64,000 nt of DNA from CAWEQO01 sp963811225 (GTDB lineage Bacteria > Chloroflexota > Anaerolineae > Anaerolineales > Anaerolineaceae): positions 248,001 through 312,000 of the forward strand of contig CAWEQO010000007.1 of the NCBI GenBank assembly GCA_963811225.1, read 5' to 3'. Positions within the stretch are counted from its first letter, which is position 1, and each line of letters opens with the position of its first letter. Positions 1 to 8,651 of this stretch are shown here, piece by piece. Made by a program: the position numbers and the translations under genes. Below the pieces are notes generated by a model. The model was not told the DNA's origin. It ran no database searches and saw nothing but the letters and a program-made list of their open reading frames with translations.

Positions 1-2
1 GT

Positions 3-515
3 ACAGACCTGACCGCCCTGCCGGTCATCCAGGCCTACAACACCTACTACAAGCGATTCAACAAGACCTATCACATGCTGCTGCAGCTAGAATCGGTGGC
101 CTTCAAGGGCAAAAGCATCCCCGGCGCCTCGGCGCTGGTGGAGGCCATGTTCGCCGCCGAGTTGAAGAACCTGCTGCTGACCGCCGGTCACGACCTGGAC
201 GCGCTGCAAGGCCGGCTGCGCCTGGATGCAGCCGAAGGCGGCGAGCCGTATGAGGGGATTAACGGCCGCCAGCAGGCGCTGAAGCCGGCGGACATGTTCA
301 TAAGCGATGAGGCCGGCATCATCTCCAGCATCCTCTACGGCCCCGACCGCCGCACCATGATCACTGGGCGAACCCGCCGGGCGCTGTACACCGTCTACGC
401 CCCCGACGGCATCCCCGACGCGGACATTCGCCGCCACCTGGAAGACATCTCGGGCATGATCCGGCTGGCCATGCCCGAGGTAACTGTCCTATCTTTCGAT
501 CTCATAAGATCATAA
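3..515 (+). CDS. B3/B4 tRNA-binding-domain protein, 5' end outside window
   Basis: The reading frame is open from the window edge, so only the C-terminal 170 residues are seen. The segment matches the B3/B4 domain family, the domain related to the editing/tRNA-binding part of phenylalanyl-tRNA synthetase beta subunit that also occurs as a stand-alone protein. Recognisable blocks are the N-terminal YYKRFNKTYH stretch, an AELKNLLLTAGHDLDAL segment and ISSILYGPDRRT. Stand-alone members are thought to act on free amino acids or mischarged tRNA, but the substrate is unknown. It converges on metG and the two are separated by a long inverted repeat. Family call is firm; function is not. Confidence 0.8.
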   Translation, partial: TDLTALPVIQAYNTYYKRFNKTYHMLLQLESVAFKGKSIPGASALVEAMFAAELKNLLLTAGHDLDALQGRLRLDAAEGGEPYEGINGRQQALKPADMFISDEAGIISSILYGPDRRTMITGRTRRALYTVYAPDGIPDADIRRHLEDISGMIRLAMPEVTVLSFDLIRS

Positions 516-520
516 AACAG

Positions 521-584
521 AGCCCAGCGAATAGAGAAAGAGAGCAGTTCGATCGGACTACTCTCTTTCTCTATTCGCTGGGCT
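521..584. terminator. 24-bp perfect inverted repeat, bidirectional terminator
   Basis: Arms 521-544 and 561-584 are perfectly complementary around a 16-nt spacer. It sits six bases after the stop of the B3/B4 gene and 27 bases beyond the end of metG on the other strand, so it can serve both converging genes. There is no long T tract on the plus strand; the minus side is purine/pyrimidine-biased. Confidence 0.75.
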
Positions 585-610
585 GTTTGTAGCTGCTCAG
601 CCCCCTTTTT

Positions 611-2407
611 TTACTTCACCGCTGCCGTCCCGAGTCTTGCCCGCTCCGCCTCCACAATCGACACGTCCAGCTTCTTGAACAGCGGCTCAGGCTTCTGCAG
701 TTTGCGACCCGGTTCCAACTGGCTCGGCTCCCACTTGCCGGTAGCCCCATCGGGATAATAGCGCAGCACGGTATGCTCGCCGAGGTCGTCTGCGTGCGTT
801 TCCAGTCCCTGCTTGCCGAACAGCGGCTCGGTGTAACCGAAGAAGATATGCAGTCGCTGGCTGGTGAACGGCAGGAACGGGGCCAGCATCACCTTGAGCG
901 AGTCAATCGCCTTCAAGGCAGTGTACACCGAGCGGGCCGCGGCGGCCTTATCGGTCTTGATTGCAATCCATGGAGCGGCATGGTCCAGGTAGCGGTTGAC
1001 CTCGGTCGCCAGGCGCATGGCCTCTCCGAGCGCCGCCCGCAGGTGCACCGCATCCAGCTCGCGCCCGACGGTCTCGAAGCCGCCTTCCACCATCGCCAGC
1101 AGGGCTGCATCCGGGTCGGTAAGCTCTCCGGGGTCCGGTACCAGGCCGTCCCAGTTCTTATAGGTAAAAGCCAGCACCCGATTCGCCAGGTTGCCCCAGG
1201 TCGCCACCAGTTCGTCGTTGTTGCGGCGCAGGAAGTCTTCCCAGTCCCAATCGGTATCCTTGCTCTCTGGCATGTTGACCGTCAGGTAATAGCGCAGCGG
1301 ATCGGGGTCGTAACGCTCCAGGAAATCTCGGCCCCACACGCCCCAGTTGCGACTGCCGGAGATCTTCTTGCCCTCCATGTTCATGAATTCGTTGGCCGGC
1401 ACGTCGTACGGTAGCATCATCCGCTCGGGCGGCAGGCTGTTCATCAGCTCGTCGAAACGGGCGCCGACGCCGATCAGCTCGGCCGGCCAGATGATGGCGT
1501 GGAAGGGGATGTTGTCCTTGCCGATGAAGTAGTAGCTGCGGGAGGCGAGGTCGTGCCACCACTTGCGCCACGCCTCGGGATCGTCCTGGATCTTACCCCA
1601 CTCAACGCTGGCCGACAGGTAGCCAATCACCGCCTCGAACCACACATACAGCACTTTGTCCTCCCAGCCCTCCAACGGCACCGGGATGCCCCAATCCATG
1701 TCACGCGTGATAGGGCGGCCGCGCAGCCCCTCACCCTCGATCTGCGCCAATGAAGGCCGCAGCACATTCGAGCGCCAGTACTCCATGCGCTCGCGCAGGA
1801 ATTCGGCCACCTCGGGCTGCAGCTTACTCAGGTCGAGGTAGAAATGCTCGGTCTCACGCAGCTCGGGCGTAGAATTGTCGATCTTGGAACGCGGCTCAAC
1901 CAGTTTGGCCGGGTCGAGTAGGTTGCCGCAGTTGTCGCACTGGTCGCTGCGGGCGTTGGGGAACCCGCAGATGTAGCAGGTGCCCTCCACGTAGCGGTCG
2001 GGTAGGAAGCGCTCCTGGCTGGGCGCATACCACTGCATCTCTTTGGCCGGATACATGAAGCCGTTGTCTTTCAGCGCCAGGAAGATCTTCTGAGAGACTT
2101 CAAAGTGATTGCTGGTATGGGTGCTGGTGAACAGGTCGTAGGTCAAGCCCAGCTTCTGGAACAGCTCCAGGAAGCCCGCGTGGAAGCGCTTGTAAACTTC
2201 AACCGGGGTCGTATCCTCCGCATCGGCGCGGACCGTGATCGGCGTACCGTGCGCGTCCGACCCGGACACCATCAACACCTGCCGGCCCATCAGCCGCTGG
2301 AAGCGGGCGAATATATCGGCGGGTAAATAGGCCCCGGTCAGATTGCCAACGTGGATCTCCGCGTTGGCGTAGGGCCATGCAACAGCGACAAGGATGGGCT
2401 CAGACAT
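611..2407 (-). CDS. metG: Methionine--tRNA ligase
   Basis: Class I aminoacyl-tRNA synthetase that charges tRNA-Met in the cytoplasm. 598 residues. The HIGH-like motif is HVGN near residue 20, a zinc knuckle CxxC-x9-CxxC lies near residues 143-160, and the KMSKS-like loop reads KKISGS in the context EGKKISGSRNWGVW, as in the KxSxSR subgroup of bacterial and archaeal MetRS. The C-terminal anticodon-binding helical domain is present; there is no obvious C-terminal EMAP-type tRNA-binding extension. The ATG follows an AAGAGGTG ribosome-binding site. Divergent from the MFS gene across 175 bp. Confidence 0.97.
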   Translation of the reverse strand: MSEPILVAVAWPYANAEIHVGNLTGAYLPADIFARFQRLMGRQVLMVSGSDAHGTPITVRADAEDTTPVEVYKRFHAGFLELFQKLGLTYDLFTSTHTSNHFEVSQKIFLALKDNGFMYPAKEMQWYAPSQERFLPDRYVEGTCYICGFPNARSDQCDNCGNLLDPAKLVEPRSKIDNSTPELRETEHFYLDLSKLQPEVAEFLRERMEYWRSNVLRPSLAQIEGEGLRGRPITRDMDWGIPVPLEGWEDKVLYVWFEAVIGYLSASVEWGKIQDDPEAWRKWWHDLASRSYYFIGKDNIPFHAIIWPAELIGVGARFDELMNSLPPERMMLPYDVPANEFMNMEGKKISGSRNWGVWGRDFLERYDPDPLRYYLTVNMPESKDTDWDWEDFLRRNNDELVATWGNLANRVLAFTYKNWDGLVPDPGELTDPDAALLAMVEGGFETVGRELDAVHLRAALGEAMRLATEVNRYLDHAAPWIAIKTDKAAAARSVYTALKAIDSLKVMLAPFLPFTSQRLHIFFGYTEPLFGKQGLETHADDLGEHTVLRYYPDGATGKWEPSQLEPGRKLQKPEPLFKKLDVSIVEAERARLGTAAVK

Positions 2408-2582
2408 GACAACACCTCTTCTTAATCTAGTATCAGTCGGAATTTTATCATGAGAAAAGGCATTCGGGATCAGGCAATCAGATGATCAGGTCAAAGGTCG
2501 AGATCACTGATTGATGAATCCCTAATTACCTGCTCTTCGTGATAAAATCGTTCGAAGTCACACATTCCATTGAGGTCTTTCT

Positions 2583-3827
2583 ATGTCTTCCCTACCTACG
2601 TCCGGCTGGAAAGGCTGGCCGCGCCAGTTCTGGATCTTGCTCGTCGGCGGGCTGGTCAGCGCAACCGGCGGGGCCATGATCTGGCCGTTCATGACCATCT
2701 TCCTGCGCCAGCGCTTGAATGTCCCTCTGACATCGATCGCGCTGCTATTTACGCTGAATGCTGTCATGGGCATTCTGGCCTCGTTCCTGGCCGGCACAGC
2801 CGCCGACCAACTGGGGCGCAAGCGCATCATGTTGATGAGCCTGGCGGCGGGCGTGGTGTATTACGTGTTGATGAGCCAGGCGGGCGCTTTCTGGCATTAT
2901 GCCTTGTTGATGGCCGGCTGGGGCGCTTTCAACCCCCTCTACAATGTCGGCGCGAACGCCATGGTTGCCGATATGATCGTGCCGGAGCGCCGCACCGAGG
3001 CCTACGCCATCGTGCGCATGGTCCACAATGTCGGCGTGGCGGTCGGGCCGGTAGCGGGCGGGTTCATCGCCGCCATCTCATACAACACGGCCTTCCTGAC
3101 GGCCGCGCTAGCGTTCAGCTTTTTCGTGGTCCTGACGGCCTTCTTCATCCGTGAAACCCTGCCGGTCGTGGCTTCGAAACCTCTAAAGAGAGGCCCATTA
3201 AGCGGCTATGAAGTGGTTCTGAAAGACCAGCGCTTCCTGCAGATCAGCCTTCTGTTCTCGGTGACCATGATGTCCGCCTCGATCATGTTCATCATGTTCT
3301 CCACCTATGCCAAGGCTCAGTTCAACATGGCCGAGGACATCTCCAGTTGGGTGATCACCACCAACGCTTTGATGTGCATCTTCGTGCAGTATTCCGCCAC
3401 CCTGGTAACCCGGCGCTTCCGGGCGCTGCCGGTGCTGGCGGTCGGCGCGCTGTTCTATGCTTTCGGCGTAGGCAGCGTGGCCCTCGGTCGGGGCTTCTGG
3501 GCCTTTGTGATCAGCATGGCCGTGCTGACCATCGGTGAACTGGTCATGACGCCCACCGCCACCACCCTGGTCGCCAACATGGCCCCGGTGGACATGCGCG
3601 GCCGCTATATGAGCATCTACGGCCTGGCCTGGCCGATCGCTTCCGGCGTCGGGCCGTTCCTGGCCGGGATGCTCAACGACCACGTCTCCCCCGTCTCGAT
3701 GTGGTACGGCGGCCTGCTGCTCGGGCTGCTGGCCGCGGCCGGCTTCTTCGTCATGGCACAGCGTACAATCGCTTTAGATGGTCGAGACAGTGGAAGTTTA
3801 GAAAGAAAAAATACTTATTCTCTTTGA
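2583..3827 (+). CDS. MFS transporter
   Basis: 414-residue polytopic protein of the major facilitator superfamily, about 12 predicted membrane helices, consistent with a proton-driven drug or metabolite exporter (MdtH/YceL-like group). The family A-motif is visible in loop 2-3 as AGTAADQLGRKR, and a second-half VDMRGRYMSIYGLAW segment matches the MFS repeat. Start ATG follows GAGGT. The last roughly 15 codons switch to AT-rich, polar sequence (GSLERKNTYSL) just where the AT-rich island begins, so the native C terminus may have been replaced at the island junction. Substrate cannot be read from sequence. Confidence 0.9.
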   Translation: MSSLPTSGWKGWPRQFWILLVGGLVSATGGAMIWPFMTIFLRQRLNVPLTSIALLFTLNAVMGILASFLAGTAADQLGRKRIMLMSLAAGVVYYVLMSQAGAFWHYALLMAGWGAFNPLYNVGANAMVADMIVPERRTEAYAIVRMVHNVGVAVGPVAGGFIAAISYNTAFLTAALAFSFFVVLTAFFIRETLPVVASKPLKRGPLSGYEVVLKDQRFLQISLLFSVTMMSASIMFIMFSTYAKAQFNMAEDISSWVITTNALMCIFVQYSATLVTRRFRALPVLAVGALFYAFGVGSVALGRGFWAFVISMAVLTIGELVMTPTATTLVANMAPVDMRGRYMSIYGLAWPIASGVGPFLAGMLNDHVSPVSMWYGGLLLGLLAAAGFFVMAQRTIALDGRDSGSLERKNTYSL

Positions 3828-3838
3828 GTAGTCTTGCT

Positions 3839-4441
3839 CTATTGAGGGCAAATAAAATATTCATCTAAATCATCCCCACCCTCAGCAATCCACCCAACTA
3901 TCCCATCATTAGTTCTAATTTTCCACCAAGACAAGTTATTAGCACATTTAGGCCCACCAACTACATCGAATTGAGTACCAGGGTGCTTCCGAGTTATTTC
4001 AGAATTGCTCTTTCCAGCTCCCGTTCTAATGATCACTCGATCAACTTTAGTGCAAATATATCCTCGACCATTAATAGACATCCTTTGAAGCGGTGCGCCA
4101 ATACATGAAGATTCTTTTGGCTTAGCTGTAGGTTTTAAAGTGGAGATTGATAGAGTACTTACCATATTCAAATTGGTTTCAGAGGCTGAAATTGCGCCAT
4201 TAGAACTGTATGAAGGGTGATTCCCTTTAAATTCTCTTCCTGATGAGTAGCTTATTATTGTAGTAACTACAACGATTATTATAAGAAAAAACCACCAGAA
4301 GTAGTTGGTGGGTCTTCTTGCAGCCCTTTTGATTTTACCTTCCCACTGTTTGTAATTTGCTTCACTTGGATTCCGCTTTACATCAGCGGATCCGTTTGTA
4401 AGTGTATCAATAATTTTCCCAATCCTTTGATCTCGATTCAT
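3839..4441 (-). CDS. Membrane-anchored SH3-domain protein
   Basis: 200 residues. Residues 1-45 are basic and cytoplasmic, 47-65 form one strong transmembrane helix (YFWWFFLIIIVVVTTI), 70-110 are a Ser/Thr-rich linker, and about 128-199 form a bacterial SH3-like domain with the pattern RTGAGKSN...PGTQFDVVGG...WWKIRTNDGIVGWIAEG. SH3-like domains of this kind usually bind peptides or cell-wall material, so the domain is probably extracytoplasmic. Last gene of a four-gene AT-rich minus-strand operon, 21 bases after its upstream neighbour and without a clear ribosome-binding site. Likely the surface or sensor component of that cassette, by inference only. Confidence 0.75.
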   Translation of the reverse strand: MNRDQRIGKIIDTLTNGSADVKRNPSEANYKQWEGKIKRAARRPTNYFWWFFLIIIVVVTTIISYSSGREFKGNHPSYSSNGAISASETNLNMVSTLSISTLKPTAKPKESSCIGAPLQRMSINGRGYICTKVDRVIIRTGAGKSNSEITRKHPGTQFDVVGGPKCANNLSWWKIRTNDGIVGWIAEGGDDLDEYFICPQ

Positions 4442-4462
4442 TTTAAGTAATCGTTGAATGCC

Positions 4463-4789
4463 TCATCTAGTGCTTGAAGTGCTATTTTTAACTAGCCGGT
4501 AATCATATTGATATAAGTGAGACCATATATATTGCTTTGCTTCAGAGTAGGCTGTTAATGCATCAAGGACACGCTTTACCTTTAATCTATAATAAATGTT
4601 ATAGATAGTAGACCCAGTCCGAATAGGTAAACTACCAGGGTAAGTAGCTGGGTAAAGAGAGCCCCTACTGAAAAGCTCAACTGCTACAGCGGACGTAACC
4701 GCTAGTAAATTATCGTCCGGAGATAGTGGAGCTTCTCCTTCAATTATTAACTCAATATCATTACCAATGTTGATCGTTTTCTGAGTCAT
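4463..4789 (-). CDS. Small unknown protein, paralogue C of the island cassette
   Basis: 108 residues, not recognised. It shares its layout with the two genes upstream: a beta-strand motif NDIELIIEG at residues 10-18, an IYNIYY strand at 62-67, then a helix LTAYSEAKQYI at 78-88. The equivalents upstream are NGIELLIEG / LYKIKY / ALEVYSEAIQWI and NTIKLTVVG / FYEIEF / SAMEIYKQAFDIV. No signal peptide or membrane helix, so cytoplasmic. A G-rich stretch lies just before the ATG. Codon use is AT-rich like the rest of the island. Confidence 0.7.
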   Translation of the reverse strand: MTQKTINIGNDIELIIEGEAPLSPDDNLLAVTSAVAVELFSRGSLYPATYPGSLPIRTGSTIYNIYYRLKVKRVLDALTAYSEAKQYIWSHLYQYDYRLVKNSTSSTR

Positions 4790-4817
4790 ATCCCCCTACC
4801 TAAACTAATATAACAAA

Positions 4818-5192
4818 CTATGTAGGAAATTCTCTTTTGTACTTATTCCGAAGATAATCGATTGCTTGATCAGCTAAATCGTAGTCTACTATCCCTCGCA
4901 TTTTTTTAAATTCAATCCATTGGATTGCTTCGCTATAAACCTCCAGCGCCGTCATGGCTTTGATTACAACTACTGAATATTTGATTTTGTATAGCTCTCC
5001 ACCAATTCTAAGAACTGCATATCGCACGCCCCCTAACAATCCAACTCCTAAATCCGTACCAAGGGGAATACTATGTTGTGCAAGTTTTAGAGCTGCTTCA
5101 GCTTGATTCGCTGAAGTAACTAAGGATTGTGGAAGACCTTCTATAAGTAGCTCTATCCCATTACCGATTTGCTCTTTTATAATATTATTCAT
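4818..5192 (-). CDS. Small unknown protein, paralogue B of the island cassette
   Basis: 124 residues, not recognised. Motif blocks are NGIELLIEGLP at 11-21, a Gly-rich variable centre (about 43-66), LYKIKY at 67-72 and TALEVYSEAIQWI at 81-93, followed by a charged C-terminal helix. The same order appears in both neighbours, so the three are duplicated copies of one small alpha/beta fold. The start overlaps the upstream gene by 8 bases and is preceded by AAGGA, indicating translational coupling. Soluble and cytoplasmic by appearance. Confidence 0.75.
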   Translation of the reverse strand: MNNIIKEQIGNGIELLIEGLPQSLVTSANQAEAALKLAQHSIPLGTDLGVGLLGGVRYAVLRIGGELYKIKYSVVVIKAMTALEVYSEAIQWIEFKKMRGIVDYDLADQAIDYLRNKYKREFPT

Positions 5193-5796
5193 CTTTTCCT
5201 TCTTCCTCTTCTTCTTCTTTTTTATTACTATCTTCCTCTTTAGACTTATCTAAAAGATTACTTCTAGCCCCAACTTTTGATTCATCTTCTTTCCTGATTT
5301 TTGAACTACTAACCTCTTTCCATGCTTCATCTCGAAAGAAATCAGCAGCTGTTTGGGCTAATTCTTCATCATAAGCACCTGTTCGAGAGCCTTCATTCAC
5401 AATGTCGAAAGCTTGTTTGTATATCTCCATTGCAGAAATTTTTCTAAGAGCATCTAAAGTAAATTCAATTTCATAAAAAGTATCTAGGAAGTTGATCTTG
5501 CCTTTTCCATAGTCAAGCCTTTGACCTTTATCAAAGTCAACTTTACTTACCCTTTTTACTGCTATTTGTAATATTTTTTCTAGAATTGCTCTCCGATCCT
5601 TTGTTGTAATACCGTTTGGTAATCCCACAACAGTTAGTTTTATAGTATTTTTATAATCAAGCTCTTGAGTAGTAAAATCTTGTATGCCTCTTTTCCCAAT
5701 AACTACCCCCCTCTTGTTTTCTTCTTCCTTTGGGAGTAGCTCTCGACTTTTTGGTTTGCCTTTTTTAAATTTCTTACGAAATAGTTTTTTCCACAT
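5185..5796 (-). CDS. Charged unknown protein, paralogue A of the island cassette
   Basis: 203 residues, first gene of the island operon. A very basic N-terminal tail (residues 1-18, rich in Lys/Arg) precedes the shared core: NTIKLTVVGLP at 50-60, FYEIEF at 107-112 and ISAMEIYKQAFDIV at 120-133. The C-terminal tail (about 155-203) is Lys/Glu-rich and ends in an acidic run. No membrane helix. ATG follows AGGTG at good spacing, 33 bases after a predicted promoter start. The basic and acidic tails suggest nucleic acid or protein interaction, but no function can be assigned. Confidence 0.75.
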   Translation of the reverse strand: MWKKLFRKKFKKGKPKSRELLPKEEENKRGVVIGKRGIQDFTTQELDYKNTIKLTVVGLPNGITTKDRRAILEKILQIAVKRVSKVDFDKGQRLDYGKGKINFLDTFYEIEFTLDALRKISAMEIYKQAFDIVNEGSRTGAYDEELAQTAADFFRDEAWKEVSSSKIRKEDESKVGARSNLLDKSKEEDSNKKEEEEEEGKDE

Positions 5797-5835
5797 TCAA
5801 TCACCTAAAATTAGTTAGATTAATATTTCATTAGT

Positions 5836-5864
5836 ATTTTACAAGAATAATAGGCAAATTACAA
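5836..5864 (-). promoter_or_regulatory. Promoter of the island operon
   Basis: Reading on the minus strand, TTGTAA (5864-5859) and TAAAAT (5841-5836) are separated by 17 bases. Upstream lie a perfect 10-bp palindrome at 5878-5887 and a 7+7 bp dyad (5895-5901 / 5903-5909), both possible operators, and then the IS target duplication at 5921. The promoter is therefore intact despite the insertion. Confidence 0.55.
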
Positions 5865-5971
5865 CTATTAGCGAAACTTGTTAACAAAAATGTAAAGTCA
5901 TAATGACTTGTGATAACTTGAACAGCGGGATACTGTATCTTTAATTCATGAAGTAGGGGAGGAAAGAAATA

Positions 5972-6023
5972 CCTGATCACCGGTAGAATCAAGGTGACGA
6001 AACCAGAGACACCGGAGATCAGG
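5972..6023 (+). promoter_or_regulatory. Hairpin that masks the transposase ribosome-binding site
   Basis: 5972-5984 pairs with 6011-6023 at 12 of 13 positions. The 3' arm contains the GGAG ribosome-binding site (6014-6017) of the transposase ATG at 6026. This is the arrangement used by other insertion sequences to stop translation from read-through transcripts entering from outside the element. Confidence 0.6.
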
Positions 6024-6025
6024 CA

Positions 6026-7372
6026 ATGACTATTGTACCCATAGGCAAGCTAGTAATACAAGTAGGCGAGGGGAAAAATCGGGAGGAATATCTGCATAGG
6101 TTCGTCAGCGGACTTGAAGAGGCGGTGAAGGAAGTGGTGAAGCGGAGCATTGAGGCGGAACTGGAAGAAGAAGTCACGCGGGCCCTGAAACGGAAGCAGC
6201 ATGGACGCAGTAAAAAGGTAAGCAGTGCAGAGAAAGGGGCAGCGATCTGTCAGAAATGTGGCACCCAACAAGTGAGCCAGTTCTGGCGAAACGGGCATTA
6301 CCGGCGCGGGCTGGATACCAGTTGGGGGCACCTGAGCCTGGAGATGCCGCAGGTGCGCTGCCGGTGTGGTGGCAGTGTGCAGATCCCCTTTCGGACCCTG
6401 AAGAAAGGGCAGCGGATCTGGGATGATTTGGCCTGGGAAATGGAAGCGGAGTATGGCTGGGGGCTGAGTTTGCGCTGGATCAAAGCCAAAGAGGATGCCA
6501 AACTGGGGGGTTCGTTGGGTTTGCGCACGATCCAGGAGCGGGTGCAGCAGGCGGGAGCAGGGCGAGAAGAATGGTTGCAACGCCCACTGGACAGCTTTCC
6601 GCCAATTGTGGAAGTGGACGGGGTGTGGATTACGCTAATGAAGACGACGGAGGAGAAACACAAGGATCGGATAGGCCGGCTGCGGCAGAAAAAAGTGGGG
6701 CAGCGCTATGTGATCTTGTTTGCGCGGGGCTGTTGGCCGACCACCGGGAAACATAGCCTGCTGACCTGGTTGGTTGCCGAGAAAGAAAGTGAAGAAAGCT
6801 GGGGAGACCTGCTGTTTGCAGTCAAACAAATCCAGTTGCGCACCCCGGGACGCTGGGACTTGCTCATCGCGGATGGCGCGGGCGGGTTGGAAGCGGCGCG
6901 CCAAACGAATTGCCCCGACGTTCCGCTGCAACGCTGTATTTTCCATAAATTGCGTAATCTCCTGCGCGACCTGGCACTTCCGGAGGGTATGGATCGTCCG
7001 AGCGCCAAGGTTTACCGTCAGGCGATCTTGGACGAAGCCCGTGTGATCTGGCAGGCAGACGGAGAAATCCAGGCCTGGCAGCGCTATCATGCTTTTTGTA
7101 AGAAGTGGACGGCCGACCAGCCCAAGCTTGTCCGCACCTTGCAGCGTGATTTTGAACGTACCCTGGCCTTCTTCCTAGTCCATCAGCAGGCGTTAGAACG
7201 TGGCGAAGATTGGTCCTTCACTCACCTGCGCACCACCAGTCACCTCGAGCGTGAAAACCGCAATTTCCGCAGACGCTTGCGTCAGGCCGTTCTGTTTCAA
7301 TCGCAAGAGGGCCTTGAAGCCGCCATTTTTCAGAACCATTCCCTGCGTGCAACCCTGCCTTCTACTTCATGA
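6026..7372 (+). CDS. DDE transposase of the complete insertion sequence
   Basis: 448 residues. N-terminal region has a possible zinc knuckle (CQKCG near 75, then CRCGG near 112). The catalytic core shows the Mutator/IS256 order: first Asp in VEVDGVW (about 198), second Asp in LIADGAGGLEAA followed by RCIFHKLRNLLRDL, and the Glu in TTSHLERENRNFRRRLRQ near 410. It cuts and pastes its own element. No frameshift or internal stop; the stop codon lies inside the right terminal repeat. Closest family is IS256-like; ISLre2/ISKra4 are alternatives. Confidence 0.88.
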   Translation: MTIVPIGKLVIQVGEGKNREEYLHRFVSGLEEAVKEVVKRSIEAELEEEVTRALKRKQHGRSKKVSSAEKGAAICQKCGTQQVSQFWRNGHYRRGLDTSWGHLSLEMPQVRCRCGGSVQIPFRTLKKGQRIWDDLAWEMEAEYGWGLSLRWIKAKEDAKLGGSLGLRTIQERVQQAGAGREEWLQRPLDSFPPIVEVDGVWITLMKTTEEKHKDRIGRLRQKKVGQRYVILFARGCWPTTGKHSLLTWLVAEKESEESWGDLLFAVKQIQLRTPGRWDLLIADGAGGLEAARQTNCPDVPLQRCIFHKLRNLLRDLALPEGMDRPSAKVYRQAILDEARVIWQADGEIQAWQRYHAFCKKWTADQPKLVRTLQRDFERTLAFFLVHQQALERGEDWSFTHLRTTSHLERENRNFRRRLRQAVLFQSQEGLEAAIFQNHSLRATLPSTS

Positions 7373-7453
7373 ACCAAAGATACAGTACCAACAGCGGAAA
7401 ATCCATCACCAATAAACCCTTAATCGTTAGTCGTGCTATAATTAGCAATTATT

Positions 7454-8651
7454 CTAGCCACCTGACAGTTTCAGAAATCATAGGTAGGTACACAGCGAAA
7501 GGTGAATCGGAAGGGCGTTAATCAATTGGCGGTCAATAAAGCGCAAACCAATTTGAAAAATCGACAAATCTCGACGATCTTTGCGGTCGACCAAGTGTCT
7601 GCGCCCTTCATGGATCGTACGAGAACCGGTAGACACCGACCAAACATACAGCAACACTACGGCCAGTGTCAGACAAGACAAGCGGTCGGCGTGGTGCAGC
7701 ATGGTACTTTCCAGATCAAAACCATGTCGTTTCAGGTCGCCAAACATTTCTTCAATCCACATTCTGCGGCCATACGCCTTGAGCGTGAGCGCTCGATCGG
7801 GCAAGTTGGTCACCAAACACCAAGGTTGGTCTTCACCAACGGACCAATGCACGAGCAGTTACTGGGTAAATTTCGCTCTCCGTCAACCAACCTTTGCCCA
7901 ACCAGCGGCTTTGGCCAGGTTTCTTCACCCAACTGCCAAAGTCATGCCATTCGATTTCCCGCGCCAAACAGACATGCACTGAGGTTTTCTGGCGCAAAAC
8001 GTAGTCCCAACCCCATTGATCCAACTGACGCAGCACTTCCACGGGTCCAAATTCGCTATCGCCCACCAGCAATACCGCAAAACCTTGCGGCAACAGGCTG
8101 CGCACATAGGTCAACAGTTCCAATTGGGTCGTTCCGGTACTATGCCCACGCACATGTCCGACCCCACGTCCAGGCAATCGGAATGGCACGACGCCGATAC
8201 GCCAGACTGATGATCAACAATTGATACGCAAAACCTACTTTGCTACCATCCACAATCAAGCGGATCTGCTGCCCGTGCTGCGCCTGACTTTCCAGCCATG
8301 CTCGCGCAATCGGTTCGTACCACGCCCGCACATCCATCGCCAGGTTCGCTAGCAGGCGGCTCAAACGACGCGTGATACTGACCAGTTTCGCCTTCCATGG
8401 GATCTTGCCTGCTACCCGGCTCAAATTGACCGAACGGCTTTGATAAATCCCTACGATCAGCCAAACGAAAGCACGAATTTGCGTGACACGTTGCTCGGGA
8501 CGCAGTTCCCGAATTCGCTGAATCCAGGTATGATAGAGGATGTTGATCGGCATGGAACCTCTCCGGTGGAGTTTTTCTGTGGTAAGAACTACTTATACCG
8601 CAGTTCCGTTGCCGATCAACTATTCTTTTGTTAAAAGTGTCAGGTGGCTAG
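7454..8651 (-). mobile_element. IS4-family insertion sequence, transposase decayed
   Basis: About 1.2 kb. Ends are inverted copies of CTAGCCACCTGACA at 7454-7467 and 8638-8651. The flanks carry CAATTATT at 7446-7453 and 8652-8659, an 8-bp target duplication. The transposase reads in three frames, so the element has lost autonomous activity unless the sequence has errors. Only 48 bp separate it from the target duplication of the first element. Confidence 0.85.
7478..8553 (-). pseudogene. IS4-family transposase, two frameshifts
   Basis: The product can be reassembled from three frames: 8553-about 8163 (start MPINILYHTWIQRIREL, first catalytic Asp in LIVDGSKVG), about 8163-7850 (second Asp in VGDSEFGP), and 7852-7478 (the Y-x-RR-x-x-IEEMFGDLKRHG block with the catalytic Glu). 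The first break is one extra G in a four-G run (plus-strand 8162-8165); the second, near 7851, needs a net one-base shift. All DDE residues remain readable, so decay is recent or the breaks are sequencing errors. Confidence 0.85.

Larger units (their letters stand above)
5929..7389 (+). mobile_element. Complete insertion sequence, IS256/Mutator-like
   Basis: 1461 bp. Terminal inverted repeats at 5931-5956 and 7362-7387 match at 24 of 26 positions; the right one contains the transposase stop codon. Both sides carry the same 8-bp target duplication AACAGCGG (5921-5928 and 7390-7397), as expected for IS256-type transposition. The single open transposase gene is intact. The perfect duplication and intact gene suggest a recent, possibly still active insertion. 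Family name is tentative because the transposase carries a zinc-knuckle N terminus seen in relatives such as ISLre2 or ISKra4. Confidence 0.9.

Noticed and set aside
7437..7442. TATAAT box between the two insertion sequences
   Set aside because: No plus-strand gene follows; it now points into the decayed IS4-type element.
7478..8553. Programmed ribosomal frameshifting in the IS4-type transposase
   Set aside because: IS4-family transposases are normally single-frame, and there is no slippery heptamer with a following structure at either break.
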